NCBI GenBank assembly: GCA_030549495.1
Contig: JAUIRK010000312.1
Location: 124,001-188,000 of the forward strand
DNA: 64,000 nucleotides
From: Nectonema munidae
Lineage: Eukaryota > Nematomorpha > Nectonematoida > Nectonematidae
Reading direction: 5' to 3'
Of the stretch, positions 36,578 to 51,500 are shown one piece after another (position 1 is the stretch's first letter; every line of letters starts with the position of its first letter). The position numbers and the translations under genes were made by a program. Below the pieces are notes generated by a model. That model searched no databases. It had not been told where the DNA came from and saw only the letters and a list, made by a program, of their open reading frames with translations.

Positions 36578-39500
36578 GTAAGTCTTAAATTATTTTAGTC
36601 AACACCTCTATAGTTAGTGAATAATTCTAAAAAACGTATTGTCGCCTTCTTTTTGCTTCTTCCTGCCCCCTTTTGGCTTTTGATTTTTGAAATGATTTTT
36701 TTAAATTCATAAAACACATTTTTCAACACAAATGGATTATGTAAGTCGAATTAACTTTTTGAAATTTTCAACACATTTTTCTCAAAAAAAGGAATATCAT
36801 CAAACGCTATATCCTTTTGTACTATGCCATTGAAATGCACCCTTTTGCAATCCACATTTTCAGGATTTATTTTTCTAGATGTTTACTAGAGATTGCACCC
36901 TGAGGACCCCGTCTTCCCGGGGAAAAGCGAAACAAAAAGCCCCGGGAATTTTCCCCGGGAAAAAATACAAGATTAAATTCACAGTTATAATCATATTTTT
37001 TCATTATATGATAGATAATGTGGTGGTATTTATGTATTATGTATGTGTATTTCAAAGCTATATGTATTATTTATAATTCATCATGATTCAAATTGTAAAC
37101 AAAAACAGACTGTATTTTTTTATTTGAACAATTTTGAATAAATCATTTTAAAAATTTTAGTGTTCTTTTTGATAAAAAAAATATTTTTTTCCCGGGGTGA
37201 GAAAAAAGCCTTCGGGATGCAATTCCTAATGTTTACTCTAACCTTGCAAAAGAATCAAAATAGTTTTATCAATAAATTGATTATTATTATTATTATTGAT
37301 TCCCTATATGAAATCTTAAACTTTTTTGGTTTAAGCTCAATTATATAAACTGTTTGCCTTTTCAACATTAAAATTTTCTTCATAAATTATTTTAAAGGCT
37401 AAACAATTTTTACAATTAATCGTTGCTAGTAAGTCTCATATATTCCATAAAAGAGTTATAATAAATAAAAAAAAATATTAATGATTTAATTAATTAATTT
37501 TTAAAATTGTTAAAACATTCAAGTTTATCGTAATAACTTCCTTCCGTTAAATCAAAATTTGCATTATTTGAGTGTTTTAAAAAAAAAAAAAAAAAAAAAA
37601 ATTTTTTTTAATTTTTTTGTTTTTCATAAATTTTTTATTGAAAAAAATTAAAAACAAAATTTCATGTTTTATGATGCCTGCATAACTAAATAATCCAAAA
37701 CTACGATTTATCGCTTGAGATATAATATGCCTCATTTATGAAACATTGAAACATTTATTGAAAAATTTTGCAACAAATTCTTTCTGCGTTGAAAAAGAAT
37801 GCAATACACCTAGATTTTTTTGCCACCTTAAAGCAAGCAAGGTCAGTAAATACTGTGCTCTGACTGAAAACACGCCATTTGTGTATTGAACCCTTTTACT
37901 CTATCTTTCTAATCCTTGTTAGAAATTGGTTCAGATGTTTTCCCCTAAGTGAACGCCCGAGTTCAAAAAACAGCGATGAAGAGGAAGAAATCGATCAAAA
38001 GGAAGAGATTCCATCAAAGCACCGGAGTGAACTGAATTTTTTCGGTAAGCAGAAATGCTTCGGGCAGATCTTCAAGAAACATAATTTTTTCACAAAATGT
38101 TGTCGTGGGGATAAGAGAAAACTGGAGCTTTTATTCAACAGATACTTGATGGAAAAAGTGTTTATTTTACAAAATCTTGATATATTTCTTTTCCGGGATC
38201 TGGTGAGAGGAATTCTTTTCCAGATTCAGGTGAAGCAGCTTCCTTTTGGCTGCTAGGAGCAAGGTGTTGAAGAGCTACTGTGATTTCGTTTCATCTTGAA
38301 ATCTTACTCTTGCAAACTGGGGATTTACCTCCAAGATCTCCACCCATTCTACTTGAGGCTTGGCTTTGGATAAAACAGGAAACTTCCTTATCCAGACAGT
38401 TTTTGAAAGCAAGTATGGAACCTTGTTGCTAATGGTGTTTCATGGGAATGTAAACATTCTCTCATGTGGAGTTTGGTGGGTTGATGTATTCAAAAGAGTT
38501 CTGAGTACATTAAGGCAGTCTGGAAGAACTTCTTCCCACTTTTCAATAGGTTCGCCAAATGATGCCATTGTAGCGTTCGCACTGTGAGTTGCCTTGGGGG
38601 TTATGAGCTGTTGTGAACGTAGACACGATTCCTTTACATAAAAGAAAAGATTTAATATAAAAACGACTTCGCCCTATCAGAATGTATGTAATCTTGTTTC
38701 CCAAACATCGTAAATAAATTTTGCAAACATATGGTGACAGTGATTGACGTTATGTCTTTGCAGGGATAATGCGAAAAGAAATCTTGAGACTCATCAATAA
38801 TAATGAGAAAATACTCTCTTTTTTTTTGTGGGGGGGGGGGTTTTGAAAACAAAAAAAAAAAAAAAAAAAATATTTTTTTTAAAAACTTTGTTTTAAAAAA
38901 ATTTGGCATTTCTTTGTCATACCTTTAATTTCCCCCATTGAAAAAGGCAAATTATTTTCTCTTACAACGTGATGCATTCTTCTTACTCTCGGATGAAGCA
39001 GCAAGTTATGCAATTCCTTCAAGTTCATTGAGTCTTTTGTAATAGAACAAACCCTTGACAACGCATCTGCGGATAAGTTGACAACTCCAGGGCGATATTT
39101 GATATCAAATGAGTATGAAGATAACTGCAGACGCTAATGAAGCATTTTATCGTTCTTAATTTTACTCTTACCGAGCTTGTTAAATATATAAGAAACAGCT
39201 TTCTGATCCGTCACTACGAAGAAGTTTTGCCCAATCAGAAAGTGCTTCCAATATCGAATTGCTTCGATGCCTTCTCCACGATGTTTGAATTTCTCTTCGT
39301 TCGGCTGAGAGTTTTGGAAAAAAAGGCAACAGGTCTTCCCCAAATTATCTTCAAAGACAAAGAAAGCTGCAAGCAGCAAAGGTGAAATGTGAGTTGCTGT
39401 AAAATATTCAAATGAATAATTTAAATTCAAAAATGAAACATTTTTATCTTTTTTCGAGCAGTTGCTAGCTTCATTCGCTCGTCTTTTATATATCGGCATT

Positions 39501-42500
39501 CAAAGGACCGATTGACGTCAAATTTCTCTTTTCAGAAAAATACGCAAATCCATTTTTGAAAGCTGCACTTAGTACAGATGTGTTCTTTATCGTTCGTACT
39601 TTCATACGATTTGGTTCAACGAGAGAAAGCGACAATTCTGTTAGATTTGTAGCGGTAAGGTGCATTCAAAACAAATTTCCCGAAAATTGTCATCAATATT
39701 ACTCTGCAAGAAACTGTGTAACTGTAAATGAGCTATCGAATTTTTATGTTCTCATTAGTGAAATATTTCAGACTTAATTTTTTGCTAAGGAGTATTTCCA
39801 ATTTGCTAATATTGTCAAGAGATTCGTTTCGTTTTGTGCTCATCTCCTGGCTCTATTATTTATGTTACTTGTATAAACTTACTTTTAATGTTGGACCGAA
39901 TCTTTTTCGTTTTGCTTTATTTTAACGGAAGAGTAAGACTGTAACAGATAACATAATATACTCGACAAATGTAACTCGCAAACAAGGGAACTTATATTTT
40001 TTCAAACTTCTAGGCTATATTTTATACCTTATAATATTATTGTACATGTGTTATTATCACATGAGCTGTTATTTTTCCCATAAAATGAACATCACCGAAC
40101 TAGCGATGCATGTGTTTGATGTAATGTATTCGTTTTACATTCTAATTCACAAAATTTTATCAAATTTAACCTAAATTCTCGCAAACGTACAAATATCCGC
40201 TCTCATTTCCCAGACACTTGAGATTACAAGAAAATCATGTAAAAACGAATTTCTAATAAATAACCATTTTTATTTTTAACGCCATCTATTCAAACATTTT
40301 CATATACCCATATTTGATCTATCTAAAAAGCATTACACTTTTATCAGACATTTTTTGAAAAAATTTGAATCTGTATTGAATTTTATATTTCTTTTAATTG
40401 TATTTATTGTCACCCACAATTCTTTGCATCTCAGAATTTTAATGTGTGCTTGCTTATATAATAAATTGAATCTTTCATTCCTTTTTATTTCATTTCATTA
40501 CTCTTCTCTTAGATAATAGCTCTATGAATGGAATCCAATACCTTGATATTTCAACTGGTCAAAGTTTCAATTTTTACTGTGAATCAAAGTTACCTTTTGT
40601 TGTTGATTTTCCGAACAAAAATGTAAGATTAATTTAAATATATTTAGTTTACACTTTTTATGTTATCAAATTTTGATTCAACCCTACCGATACCTTAATT
40701 TTTATAATTCATTGAATTATTAGCAGAGCAAACAATTTTTAACCTGAGTAATCCTATTTTTTGACTTTACAATCAAATAATTGTGACTTTTGTTTGACTT
40801 ATTTAACCTAAAAAATTTTGAGCTAAAGAAAAAATTGACGTTTTTTCAATCAAAAAAACTCGTTTCTTATATTATATTAGAACAATAAAAGAAATTATAA
40901 ATTTTTAGTAAAAAACTATAGTTTTAAAATAATATTTGATATTTTTGTTTTTTTCGAAATAGTTTTTTAAATTTTTGTTGAACTAAAAAATTCCTTTTTG
41001 AACTTTATGACCCAAAAAATTTCAAAAAACAAAATAAAAAAATTTCAAACTAGATTAAAATTGGTTCACAATTACTTTTTTTTTTTAGCACTGGAAGGAG
41101 TGTATCTTCGAAATTGTTTAAATAATTTTTTTTTTGAATTTTTTTTATTTTTTTTACTTTATTTCATCTTTTTATTCAACAACAAAATTAAAAACAAATT
41201 TATCATGGAAATTAAATCATAATAGAGACTCAAAATTAGGAAATAATATGTAAATTCAAATTATGAATGACAATTACTAATTCTAAAAAATTCGCGCTTC
41301 TTGAATATCTTCATTAACCTAATCTCAAATTATGTTTCTCTCTCTTGTAAAGAAATTGCACTCCGTAAAAATTCCAGTCATAATGTCAAAATGAAGCCTT
41401 GGATCACTGAAGAAGTTCTACAGATGATAAAGATGCGTAATTCACTTCATAATGACATTAGCAAATTTCCCAACGATTCAAATTTAATGTGCTCCTTCAA
41501 AAAAATGAGAAACAACATTTAAAATGAGTTAATCTTTTTGAAAAAGGCAGACTATGAGAACTATTTCTTCGATAATTCCGACTCAAAACGAATTTGGTCA
41601 AAGGTGAAAAGTGTTATCCATCCCAATAATCATGATTCATGCGCTATTGAAATTGATGCAAAGATTGTTACGGATGAAAAACTAAAAGCAAACCAGCTCA
41701 AGAAGGCTTTTAGCTTGCCAAATATAGATGATGCAAAAATTACTCATGAAAGAGTCGATGTTTTCCATGAAAGTATCTTCCAATTTGAAAATATTTGTGT
41801 TCAAATGGCCGAGAAAGCTATTGAAGAGTTGTCAAATAGTAAAGGCAAAGACGCTTATGGTGTAAGCATAAATCATATAAAGCTTGTGAAGCCATTTTTA
41901 TCTCTGATACTCTGATAATGCCTGGATACTTCAGTTTTTCCAGATGTTTTAAAAGTCACTATAGGGTTGTACCTGTCCCTAAAAAAGAAAAAGGTTTTAA
42001 ATTATCTCCTTTTAGACCTATTTAAAGTATTCCAACGATTGGAAAAATTTTCGAAAAGATGCTTTTTATTCAGATATCAAAATATTTGGAAGATAATAAA
42101 ATGTTAGCAAACTGTCAGTCTGCTTTCCGTAAAGGTTTCTCTACAGAACTCCTACATTGCTGTTTTTTTGATAAAATAGTTTCCTATTTAGAAAGAAAAA
42201 TTGATGTTGGTGCAATATACTTGGACCTAGGCAAAGCGTTTGATAGTGTGTCACACAAAATCTTACTAAACAAGCTTATTCATTTTGGTCTCTGTAATTC
42301 ATCAATTAAATTATTTGCTTCGTATCTAGCAAATCGCAAACAGTTTGTCAACTACCACAAGGCAAATTCTTCTTATCACAAGATAACCAGAGGAGTGCCA
42401 CAGGGATCTATCTGAGGTCCACTGCTTTCTACTGTATATATTAATGATTTTATCAACAGCACTGACTGTTTTATGTTTTAATATACGCAGATGATGTAAC

Positions 42501-45500
42501 ATTAATTTTTCCGTCCTGCTCTGATAATTTTGAACTGTTAAAGAGGGCTTATTCCAGTGGGTTAAATTGGTGTGAACGAAATTACCTTGCCATAAATCAG
42601 TCGAAAACGAAATCAATGATTTTCTCGAAAAAATACATCGTGGAAACTTTTTTGTTTGACAAGCTGAACTTGAAAATCTTTTCTGAAGTGAATTTGCTTG
42701 GTTTAATAATTATTGAAAATAATCTCAGTTTTAATCAGCACATTACTTATCTTTCTATAAAGCTCGCCAAAATAAATGGTATATTTGCTCATAACAGAAA
42801 GCTCTTTCCAACTAAAGTTCTTCTGATATTACTAAAACTTTCTTTCTTCCTCATCTTTATTACAGCTTGGTCAACTTTGGGCACTGTAATTTACATCGCT
42901 TAATTGTTTTGTATAAAAAAGCTGTCAGAATTGTTACCCATTCAAAAAAAATGTCTCACACAACTGAACTCTTTGTTAAACTTGACTTGTTAAAGTTGGA
43001 AGACATTTATACTCAAAAAATTGGAATATTTATCCCTTCCAATTTGAACTCTTCGCATAATCATCTTCAAAATATTATACTTTTCACTTCAAAACCTTCC
43101 TATTTTTTCAGAAATGTTATGAATCTAGATAAACCGCGTTTCAGACTTGAAACTTCTAAGCTTTCTATAAAATACAAAGTTGTTTGTTTTTACGAAAAAT
43201 ACAGAAGCTTCATAGCAGAAAGTTGCTCTTCAGTAAAGAAAATGAAACTCATCATGAAAGATTCGTTCATTTCTTCATATAGAGAAAAAACAACTTGTAA
43301 TGTTGTTAATTGCAATATTTGTCAAAATAATTAGCTAATGATATTTCATGTACTCATTTCATCCTGATGCTCTATTTGCTTTTTAATCTCCTTGTCTTTT
43401 TGATGGTGTATTTTTCCTGAAGCGGTTTTCGTAAACCTTTGGAAATACATCCGCGTGCATGTATTCACTCAATTTTTAATATTCTCCTAATATTATTCTA
43501 CATAACATTATTCAAACATTTTTGCTAAAGATTTTTCTTTTCTTTTTTTTCTTTTGAATTACGCTACCTATAAATCATAATGACTTCTTATGTGTGTATC
43601 GAATTTGTAAATAAATTTCTTCTTCTTCTTCTTAAACATGAAATAATCATTAAAGATATTTTAATTTCTGACTCTCTAAAAACAGTCTTACACAAAATAA
43701 ATTGTTCACTTTTTATTTACTTAAAAAATGTTTTTTTTTCACTTTTTTGACCTAAAAAAATCCAAAAACAGAAGAAAATATCTTTCAATCTAGTTTAAAA
43801 TTAGTTTATAGTGATCTTTTATTCTTTTAAAAAATATTGACTTTTATTCGCAGCGGATTAGAGCACAAGCCAATTGAAACAAACTCGATCAACACGTTGA
43901 TCAAAATTTGACCTTAATAGTTTAAAAAAAATTGACTTTAAAATCACTTTTTCACTAAACTTCTATAAATGAAAGCGACTTTTACTTACTCTAAAAAGTA
44001 ACAACCATAAGAGAAATTAAATTTCTTAATATTATTTTACTATATCAAATGGCATTTTAGTTAAGTGTTTGTTTATCTCACATTTCTTCTGAGTTTAAAT
44101 GTGGATTTTGTCATCCTGAAGCTGTTTAGATAGATAGAGATGATTATTAAAATGTGTTTTTCTAGATATTTTAAAAATCAATACTTTATTTTTTTGTAAT
44201 TTTACAATCAAAATGTCAAAATTTATAAGCTTTTATATTTTTTTTCACAAATTAAGGGTAAAAAAAATGAAAAATTTACGAGTAAAAAATTTATGCATAC
44301 CAAGTTAAATTTGTAACATTTGGGAAATTTTGTAGCGAATTAGTAAAAGCATAAATTATCTTTAAAATTTAGAATTTTACTCTACAAGATAGCAAGCAGT
44401 AATATGCTAACTAACATAATTTCCTTGTGATAATCAATTTTTGATTTTATTGATGTAAAAAAATTTCCAATAGTATAGTCATAATCATAACATCATTGAA
44501 AAGTGATGCCGACAATAATTTTTTCAAAAGATGTGATTATGGATAAGGTGGCGAGTTATCCAAACTGATACATAAATTCCAATCAAAAAATTATCCTTTG
44601 CGATTTTTATTGACTTTTCATTTTCTTGCTTTTTTTCACTTCAGGATGGCATCCGCTTTCGAACTAGGCATCACTTACTTTGTATAGATAGAAAGTGAAT
44701 AACGAAGGGCTTTATTTAATCACAATACGTATAAAAATAGATTACTTGTGACTTTCTATTTGGATATACAGTAGGCGGAGAAGAGTGTCCGACATAACAG
44801 AGGGTCTACTATATATATATATATATATATGGTAGAAAAAAATATTTCAAATTGGACGAATTTATAGCCACAACAAGCTTTGGAATAACGTCAAAATTTA
44901 GAATGACTGCGAACAACCTATGGAGTAAAATGGAAAAATGGCTGCTTGTAAGCCAAAGCGAAATGAAAAAGACCCCTTGTAAGCCTATGAGGGCAAACAT
45001 TTGTATTCTCGCTCACGGTCCGACTTATCCGATATCCGAGTTATCAGGGTCCGAGTTAAGGAGGGTCTAATGTACCCTTGAAAAAAGACGGTAAAGTCCA
45101 CAACTTTAAGGAATCCTTATGATTGGTGCGCTTATGTTTTTATGGAGAGAAGTGAGAGGAGGCCTTCTATTCAAAATAAAGTGTGAACCTTGTATATTAT
45201 TTTGTATGATGCAAAAGGTACTGTTTGCAAAAGGTCTGTTTGTTTAAGAGTATTGTATATACCAGCGTTTTTCAAACTGTGGGTCCTGACTCTTCACTGG
45301 GTCGCATAAAAAATAAAATGGGTCGGGACAAAAAAGAAAGGAATTCAAGGGTTAGGGCAAAGTGAAAAAAAATCAAACTATTTTATTCATACAAACAAAT
45401 AAAACAATGTGCAGTTCATAAAAAAAAATACCCATATAAATTGTCGATGCTGAATAAAAAGTCTAGTGATCAGAATTTGTCTTATTACACCTAAGTGTTA

Positions 45501-48500
45501 TGAGTCGCGATGCAAACTGTGGTTCTATTGCTATGGGTCGCAGTAAAAAAAGTTTGAAAAACGCTGGTGTATACTATATATAGTTTGCATTTGATTACAC
45601 ATTGTCTCAATATCATAATCATTGATTATATATATACCCTCTTAGTACTTCCACTTTTTTAAAAATGGGTCTCTTAAACCCCCCCCCCCCCCTTGCCCAA
45701 TAATTTTGTGAATACACCACTATATCCCTATCTATAAATATAATGTAATCTATATCATCTATAATATAATGGATTTCATCTTATCGGCTCCATCAGGCCT
45801 TTTGAAAAATCCGAATTTTGATGTAATTATTTATTGTTTATTACATAAGTGTCTGAGCCAATCTGCACCATCGGAAAGGTTTTTTTTATTACACTTTATA
45901 ATTTGTTATTTTTTTTATGCATTTTTTTCTTGAATAAATCTTTCTTTCTATAATATAATGAAAGAATTTATAAATAGAGATGGTTTTATTTGATTCTTAT
46001 GAGTGGAGAAAATGTGATCAAGATTGCGTATTTTTTACCTGTAATTTATCGGTGAACACCGTTTATCGGTAATTAGAAGATGTCAATATAAAGTTCTTCA
46101 AAAGTACCACTTTTTATTTACGTGAGCAAACCGAAGATTCATTCTATTATTATACTATTCTATTTCTGGCTTAACAATTCTTTGACCAATGTAAAAATTG
46201 ATTTTGAACCAATGATAATAATTGAAAAAACATGATATTAATGAAAAATTTTCACTACCAAACTATTAGATAACAGTAAAAAAAATCTAGACGAAGTCTC
46301 TTATGCAACCGGCTTTATCCCCCTTATATAATGAAAATGAGACAAAAAAAGATGATATGAAAGTATAGAAGAATGAGATATCATTACAGATGATACAATG
46401 CTTCAAAGATATATCAAAACCAAGGATTTAATATAAAAGTCAGACTTCCTTCATGCCGGAATACCGAAACCGATTTGAGTGAAGAACGGAAGTTATTTGA
46501 AGCGACATGGAAAAAGATCAGATAGATTGGAAAAACGTTATCAAAGTTTCAAAAAGGGTAACAACAAGCTAAAGAGCTTTTCCTTATGCGGTCTTATGCT
46601 TTTCTAAATCTTATTTTTCTTCAAAATAATAAATATTGTTAGTTCTACATTTTTACAAGTTATCTCAACTTTGAAACAAATTTATGCTCAACTTCTTTAC
46701 TTGAATCCGATTTCAACGGTTTCAATAGCTGATGAAATTTATTTTGAAATCGGTGTTTTTTGTATTATCTAATAGCTAAAAAATAGTTTTGAACGGTTCT
46801 AGGAGAAAAGGCTTCTAACAACAAAAGGCTAACAATTCATTGATGCGTGTATGACGATGAATGACATATAAAATTTCTAATCAAAATGCGTCACTCTTGG
46901 TAATAAAGATGGAGTGATAAAAATGAACAGGTATATACCCAAGTTGCTTGTGATACACGATACTTAACATATCGTCATCTACTATTTTTATAAATACAAT
47001 TAACGTTTTGTTTCTGCATTAATATCTATCTATTTTTACTTTTAAAATAAATATGAAATTTATATAATATATTTTTGTAAAACTCATTTATATATGTTAT
47101 TTATAAGTGTGAGTTATTTTTTAAAATGTCTTTTTTGGTGAAGTTTGAACATATTTAAAAACTATTAAAAACTAGTTCATTTTATTATAAATTTGCAATA
47201 AAAAATATAATATGTACGCTATATTTTAATAATTAAATTTTTTAAATAAAATTAACAAAATAAAATTTTAATAAAAAATGAACCTTGTAACAATGTTTTT
47301 GAAATATTTTTAATTTTCAACAACATTTAAAATAAAATAGTTTATCCTTTAGAATATATATAAAAAAAACTTTACAAAAAGTTCACCTGCTATGAAAAAT
47401 ATTCCTTATTCCGAAAGAATGAAAGTTTTGAACTTACCTTCACTTTATTATAGAATAAAGAGAAATGAAATGATTACCATTTTTAACATTGTAAAGAAAA
47501 ATATGATAATAAAAGAAGATGTCCTGCCTGACTTTTCAACAAGAATTTGTAGATCGCATTCAAATTTAAAGCTGAAAGTTTCCAGAACAAGTATCTCCAA
47601 ACATTTCTAACACAAAGAGCTTTTGAAGATTGGAATTCTTTGCCCAGAGAAGTTGTGAATTCTACTACGTTGAATGACTTTAAAAACAAACTGGATGCAG
47701 TTTGGCAGTCTACGAGATTGTATTATTTTGCTTAATTTCAAGATGCAAATCATACAGGCATTAGCCTCAATTTTGCTTAATAAATATGTTATACAATTTT
47801 AAATAATAAAAACACTTATTTAAATTTTTCACAGAATTAATTTTACATAAAAAATATTTCAATCTTAAGATATAAGTTTTGACTAATAGGCTATATTTAT
47901 CATTTTTTTGCATAAAAATTAATAACTAAAAAAGTTTTCCAAAAAATGAACAACAACAATATTATATAATATTAAAAATGGCATTATAATAAATTACTTT
48001 TTATAACAAAAAAAACATATTAAAACTTTATAATAAATTCAAAATAGAGTTGATTGAAACCTTATTATAGATTTTTCGTTCAAAAAAGAAATATTAAATT
48101 TTCTTATATCTTCGGAGGTAACATTGTTTTTGTTCAGCTTGATTGGATTGGAAATGAGATTTGATAATCTTGACAAAAAAAAGTTAACATTATTATTATT
48201 TTCTTCGAAATCCAGGTAAATTTTTTCACTCGTTTGTTCTTTTCTTTTAGACTCCAACCATGATCCATCACTTTTTGAGTAGGAAGAATTGACTCTTTCA
48301 ATTTCTTCCATTTCCGTTAAAAACATGTTTTCTTCATAGGTAAAAAAGTCAATAACCTCACAAATTGTTGGCTTGTCATTTTTAAAATGTAACCTTAAAC
48401 TTTGTAGATAATTAGAACATTAATATTTAAATTAATAAAAGGTATTTACGAGTTATGGAAACCTTCGCAATGATTTATTAGTTCTAATTTTACGTTTGAA

Positions 48501-51500
48501 AACTGTCCACATTTCATATGGAAAAATTTTAACCATGTGTTTTCGAAATATATAAAAAAAATCTTCCATTTTTAACTCTTTAAAAACTTTTTTAAATTTT
48601 TCACAAACAATTTTAACCTAAAAAAATAAATTTAATTTGTTTAAATATATACATCAACAAGTGCTTACTTTTTGAAGAGGCAGAAAACCTATAGCTAAAA
48701 ACATTTTAAAACATTTTTTATATAAAGTGGTCCAAATCCAAGTGATATAAGCTTACGATATATTGCTTGCGTGAAATGAAAGTAGCAGCTTTCATTTGGC
48801 TGATGGAAAAGTCGAATATAACAAAAATTAATTCTACAAAAAGTGTTCAAATTACCGTTTTAGCTGCTGATATTATTGCCATTTCAAAATCTCCGCAAAC
48901 ATATTTTAAATTTTCCAAATTTATGTTATTTTTTAAGTGTTCAAAAACTTTTCTAAAAAATATTAATGAAGTTTTTTAAAATAAAGCTCATTAAAATAAC
49001 ATTACACCTAAGTTTCTTCCTTTTGACTGCAAAGCAAACAATAGATCATCACAGGAATCTGGATTCTGTTGTGCATTGCATGTATTGTAAAAATTTGCAT
49101 AAAATGTTTAGGTGACTTTTTAAATGTTACGTCAATGTAAATTGCTTCAACATTACAAACACTTTTCAAATGATTAAAAGACTTCACCATAAAAAATAAT
49201 GATTCTTTCACTATCAAAGATGGCATCATATTGTTTAAAGAATGTCCCCGAGCAAAAATGATATTTTTCAGGGATGCTGAAATAAATACTATCTGGATTT
49301 TTTTCACGTTTTCAATTATATCTCATATTTCTTAATACATTTTGTTTTTATAACAGACATCTTTTATCAGCACTGAGTGTAGAAATATTTTCTCTATTAA
49401 AAAACAAAAACAAACTTAGCAAGAAACTACATTAAATTCTTGTCTTAAAGTATTTGACTTGTTGATTTAAAACTACATTTTTTATTTTCTCATTAAAAAG
49501 TTCCATTTCGCGGTTTTCTATACTTTTTAATACTATTTTCAATATTTTATTTAAAAATAATGCTTCCTAAAAAAAATTAAAACATCATAACTTTTATGAA
49601 ATTTTTTACAACCCCAAAGCAATTAATTAAAATTATTTCAAAGTTATATCTAAAATTTTAAAAGCACCTGGACACTTTTTTGAACGGTGTTTCATACATT
49701 GATATAAGATCGTTGTTTGATATTCTTTTTGTTTATAATAGGCATAACCGTTGAAAAACATTTTGAAAGAAAATGAAACAAATAAACAACAAATATTTAA
49801 ATAGTTTATAAAAATATTGTGGAAAGAATTAACTAGAATTAAAACTCCGCAAGTCTCTTATTGTGCATAAAATACTTGTAATAAGATTAGTAGAAAAATT
49901 CTGGAAACAATTATCTTGAATTATAACTGTGCTGTCTCTTATTGTGCATACAATGTTTATAATGAGAATAGCTTTGCTGATATCTGTCAATCAATGTCAA
50001 CAACAGACATTACTATGTTAGCCTTTTGTCGTTATAAGACCTTTCTCCATCAACCATATAATTGATAGGAGCAATAAAAATTTGAGGAAAACATGAGAAT
50101 GCCTTTTGGAGGTCGGTATCAAAGGCCAAAAGAGTCGCTACTAAAACCAAAACAAAAGAATATAAGGATTGAAATTGCAAATAAGAAACAAACTCTGAGA
50201 TCTCATTATAATGAAAAGTTTCCATTTGTGCTAACTTTATTTCCTTTTGGCGCATATCACTGAGAAAAAAGTAGTAATATTAACCAAGTCGGTTAGTAAA
50301 TTGTGGAAATGGTATAGCAAATAGAATTAGTAAGAATAAAGAATTTAGGCTGTAATAAAATAATCAAGGATTTGGCCATCATACTTATCAATGAATATAA
50401 ACGTTTATATTTATTTAAAATTTTTAATGTTTTACTTTGAATAGTTTAATAATTCTTTTTTAATTAGCATATCAAGTAGGTAAAGTCAAGGGGGATAATA
50501 AAATATATTTAACTTTCTTAACTTCATTAATGAAGTTTAATATTTTCTTATTTAATTAAAAAATGGAATAAAATTTAACTAGCTTCACTTAGTATTTTTA
50601 ACTAATTGATGTTGCTTACAAATCAGTGCACTAATTTAATTAGTAAATTTGACGAATCCTTTTTCTCTCTGTATATTAACCAATAAAATGGATGCTTTCT
50701 TAATAAATTGAAAATTTGTTTAAAATTTCAAGCACCACAAAAATTCAAAAGTATATATTCTGCTAAACAAAGTGTATTTATAAACTAAATATATTCTTCC
50801 AATACATGTAATCTTCATATTGAAATATCACAAAGCTCGTATAATCTTGTGCATCTTTTATTTTTTTGAAATTGACGTATCTTTTTGATCAAAATCGCTA
50901 GAGGGGTGGCAAAAGTGGCGTTTGTCCAAAAATTTTATGTCATATGAATTTTAAATATGAGAATGTTGTACACTGTTTTTAAATAAATTTTCAATTTTAA
51001 TAGATCAATAAATTTACTCTCTTCAATTTGAATTTTACATATTGCTTCAGGACACAATTCTTGAAAACGGTTTAAATACCCTCTTTTATATATATATATA
51101 TATATATTTATATATGCAATTGAGATAGTTTGATTTTCAAAGAAGATATCTTTCATCTTTGCTCATCAACTTTCTACAAAGAAGCCATCAATAAATAATA
51201 GTGAATGTAACAAAAATCAAAAAAAGACTTCTCAAAAAATACCTTATAAGGAACAAAAACTGATTCATCCTTCAAGTCAAGCAAAATTTCCCTAATCAAG
51301 GATAGATATAAGAAACACCTTATTTTCCATTGCAGGTGAGATGCATGTGCCATGGGGTTTTATTGTTTGATAGTTATCAGGGTTTTAAATCGCTTTGAAA
51401 TGAACACTGATTATTATTATAATAAGCAAAAAATATTTGCTAAGTTTGTCAGTGTATCATATTTGTGTCTTATCATTTGTTCTGTTATTTTCAATATAAA

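Noticed and set aside
37933-38042. Acidic exon-like frame (SDEEEEIDQKEEIP) with GTAAGC donor on the + strand
   Set aside because: Entry phase 2 and exit phase 1 do not fit between receptor exons 1 and 2, and it lies next to a Gypsy fossil. Left as unproven.
38825-38880. Long homopolymer T/G/A run as a possible retroposon tail
   Set aside because: It interrupts the Gypsy fossil and lacks a recognisable source sequence; could also be an assembly-sensitive low-complexity tract.
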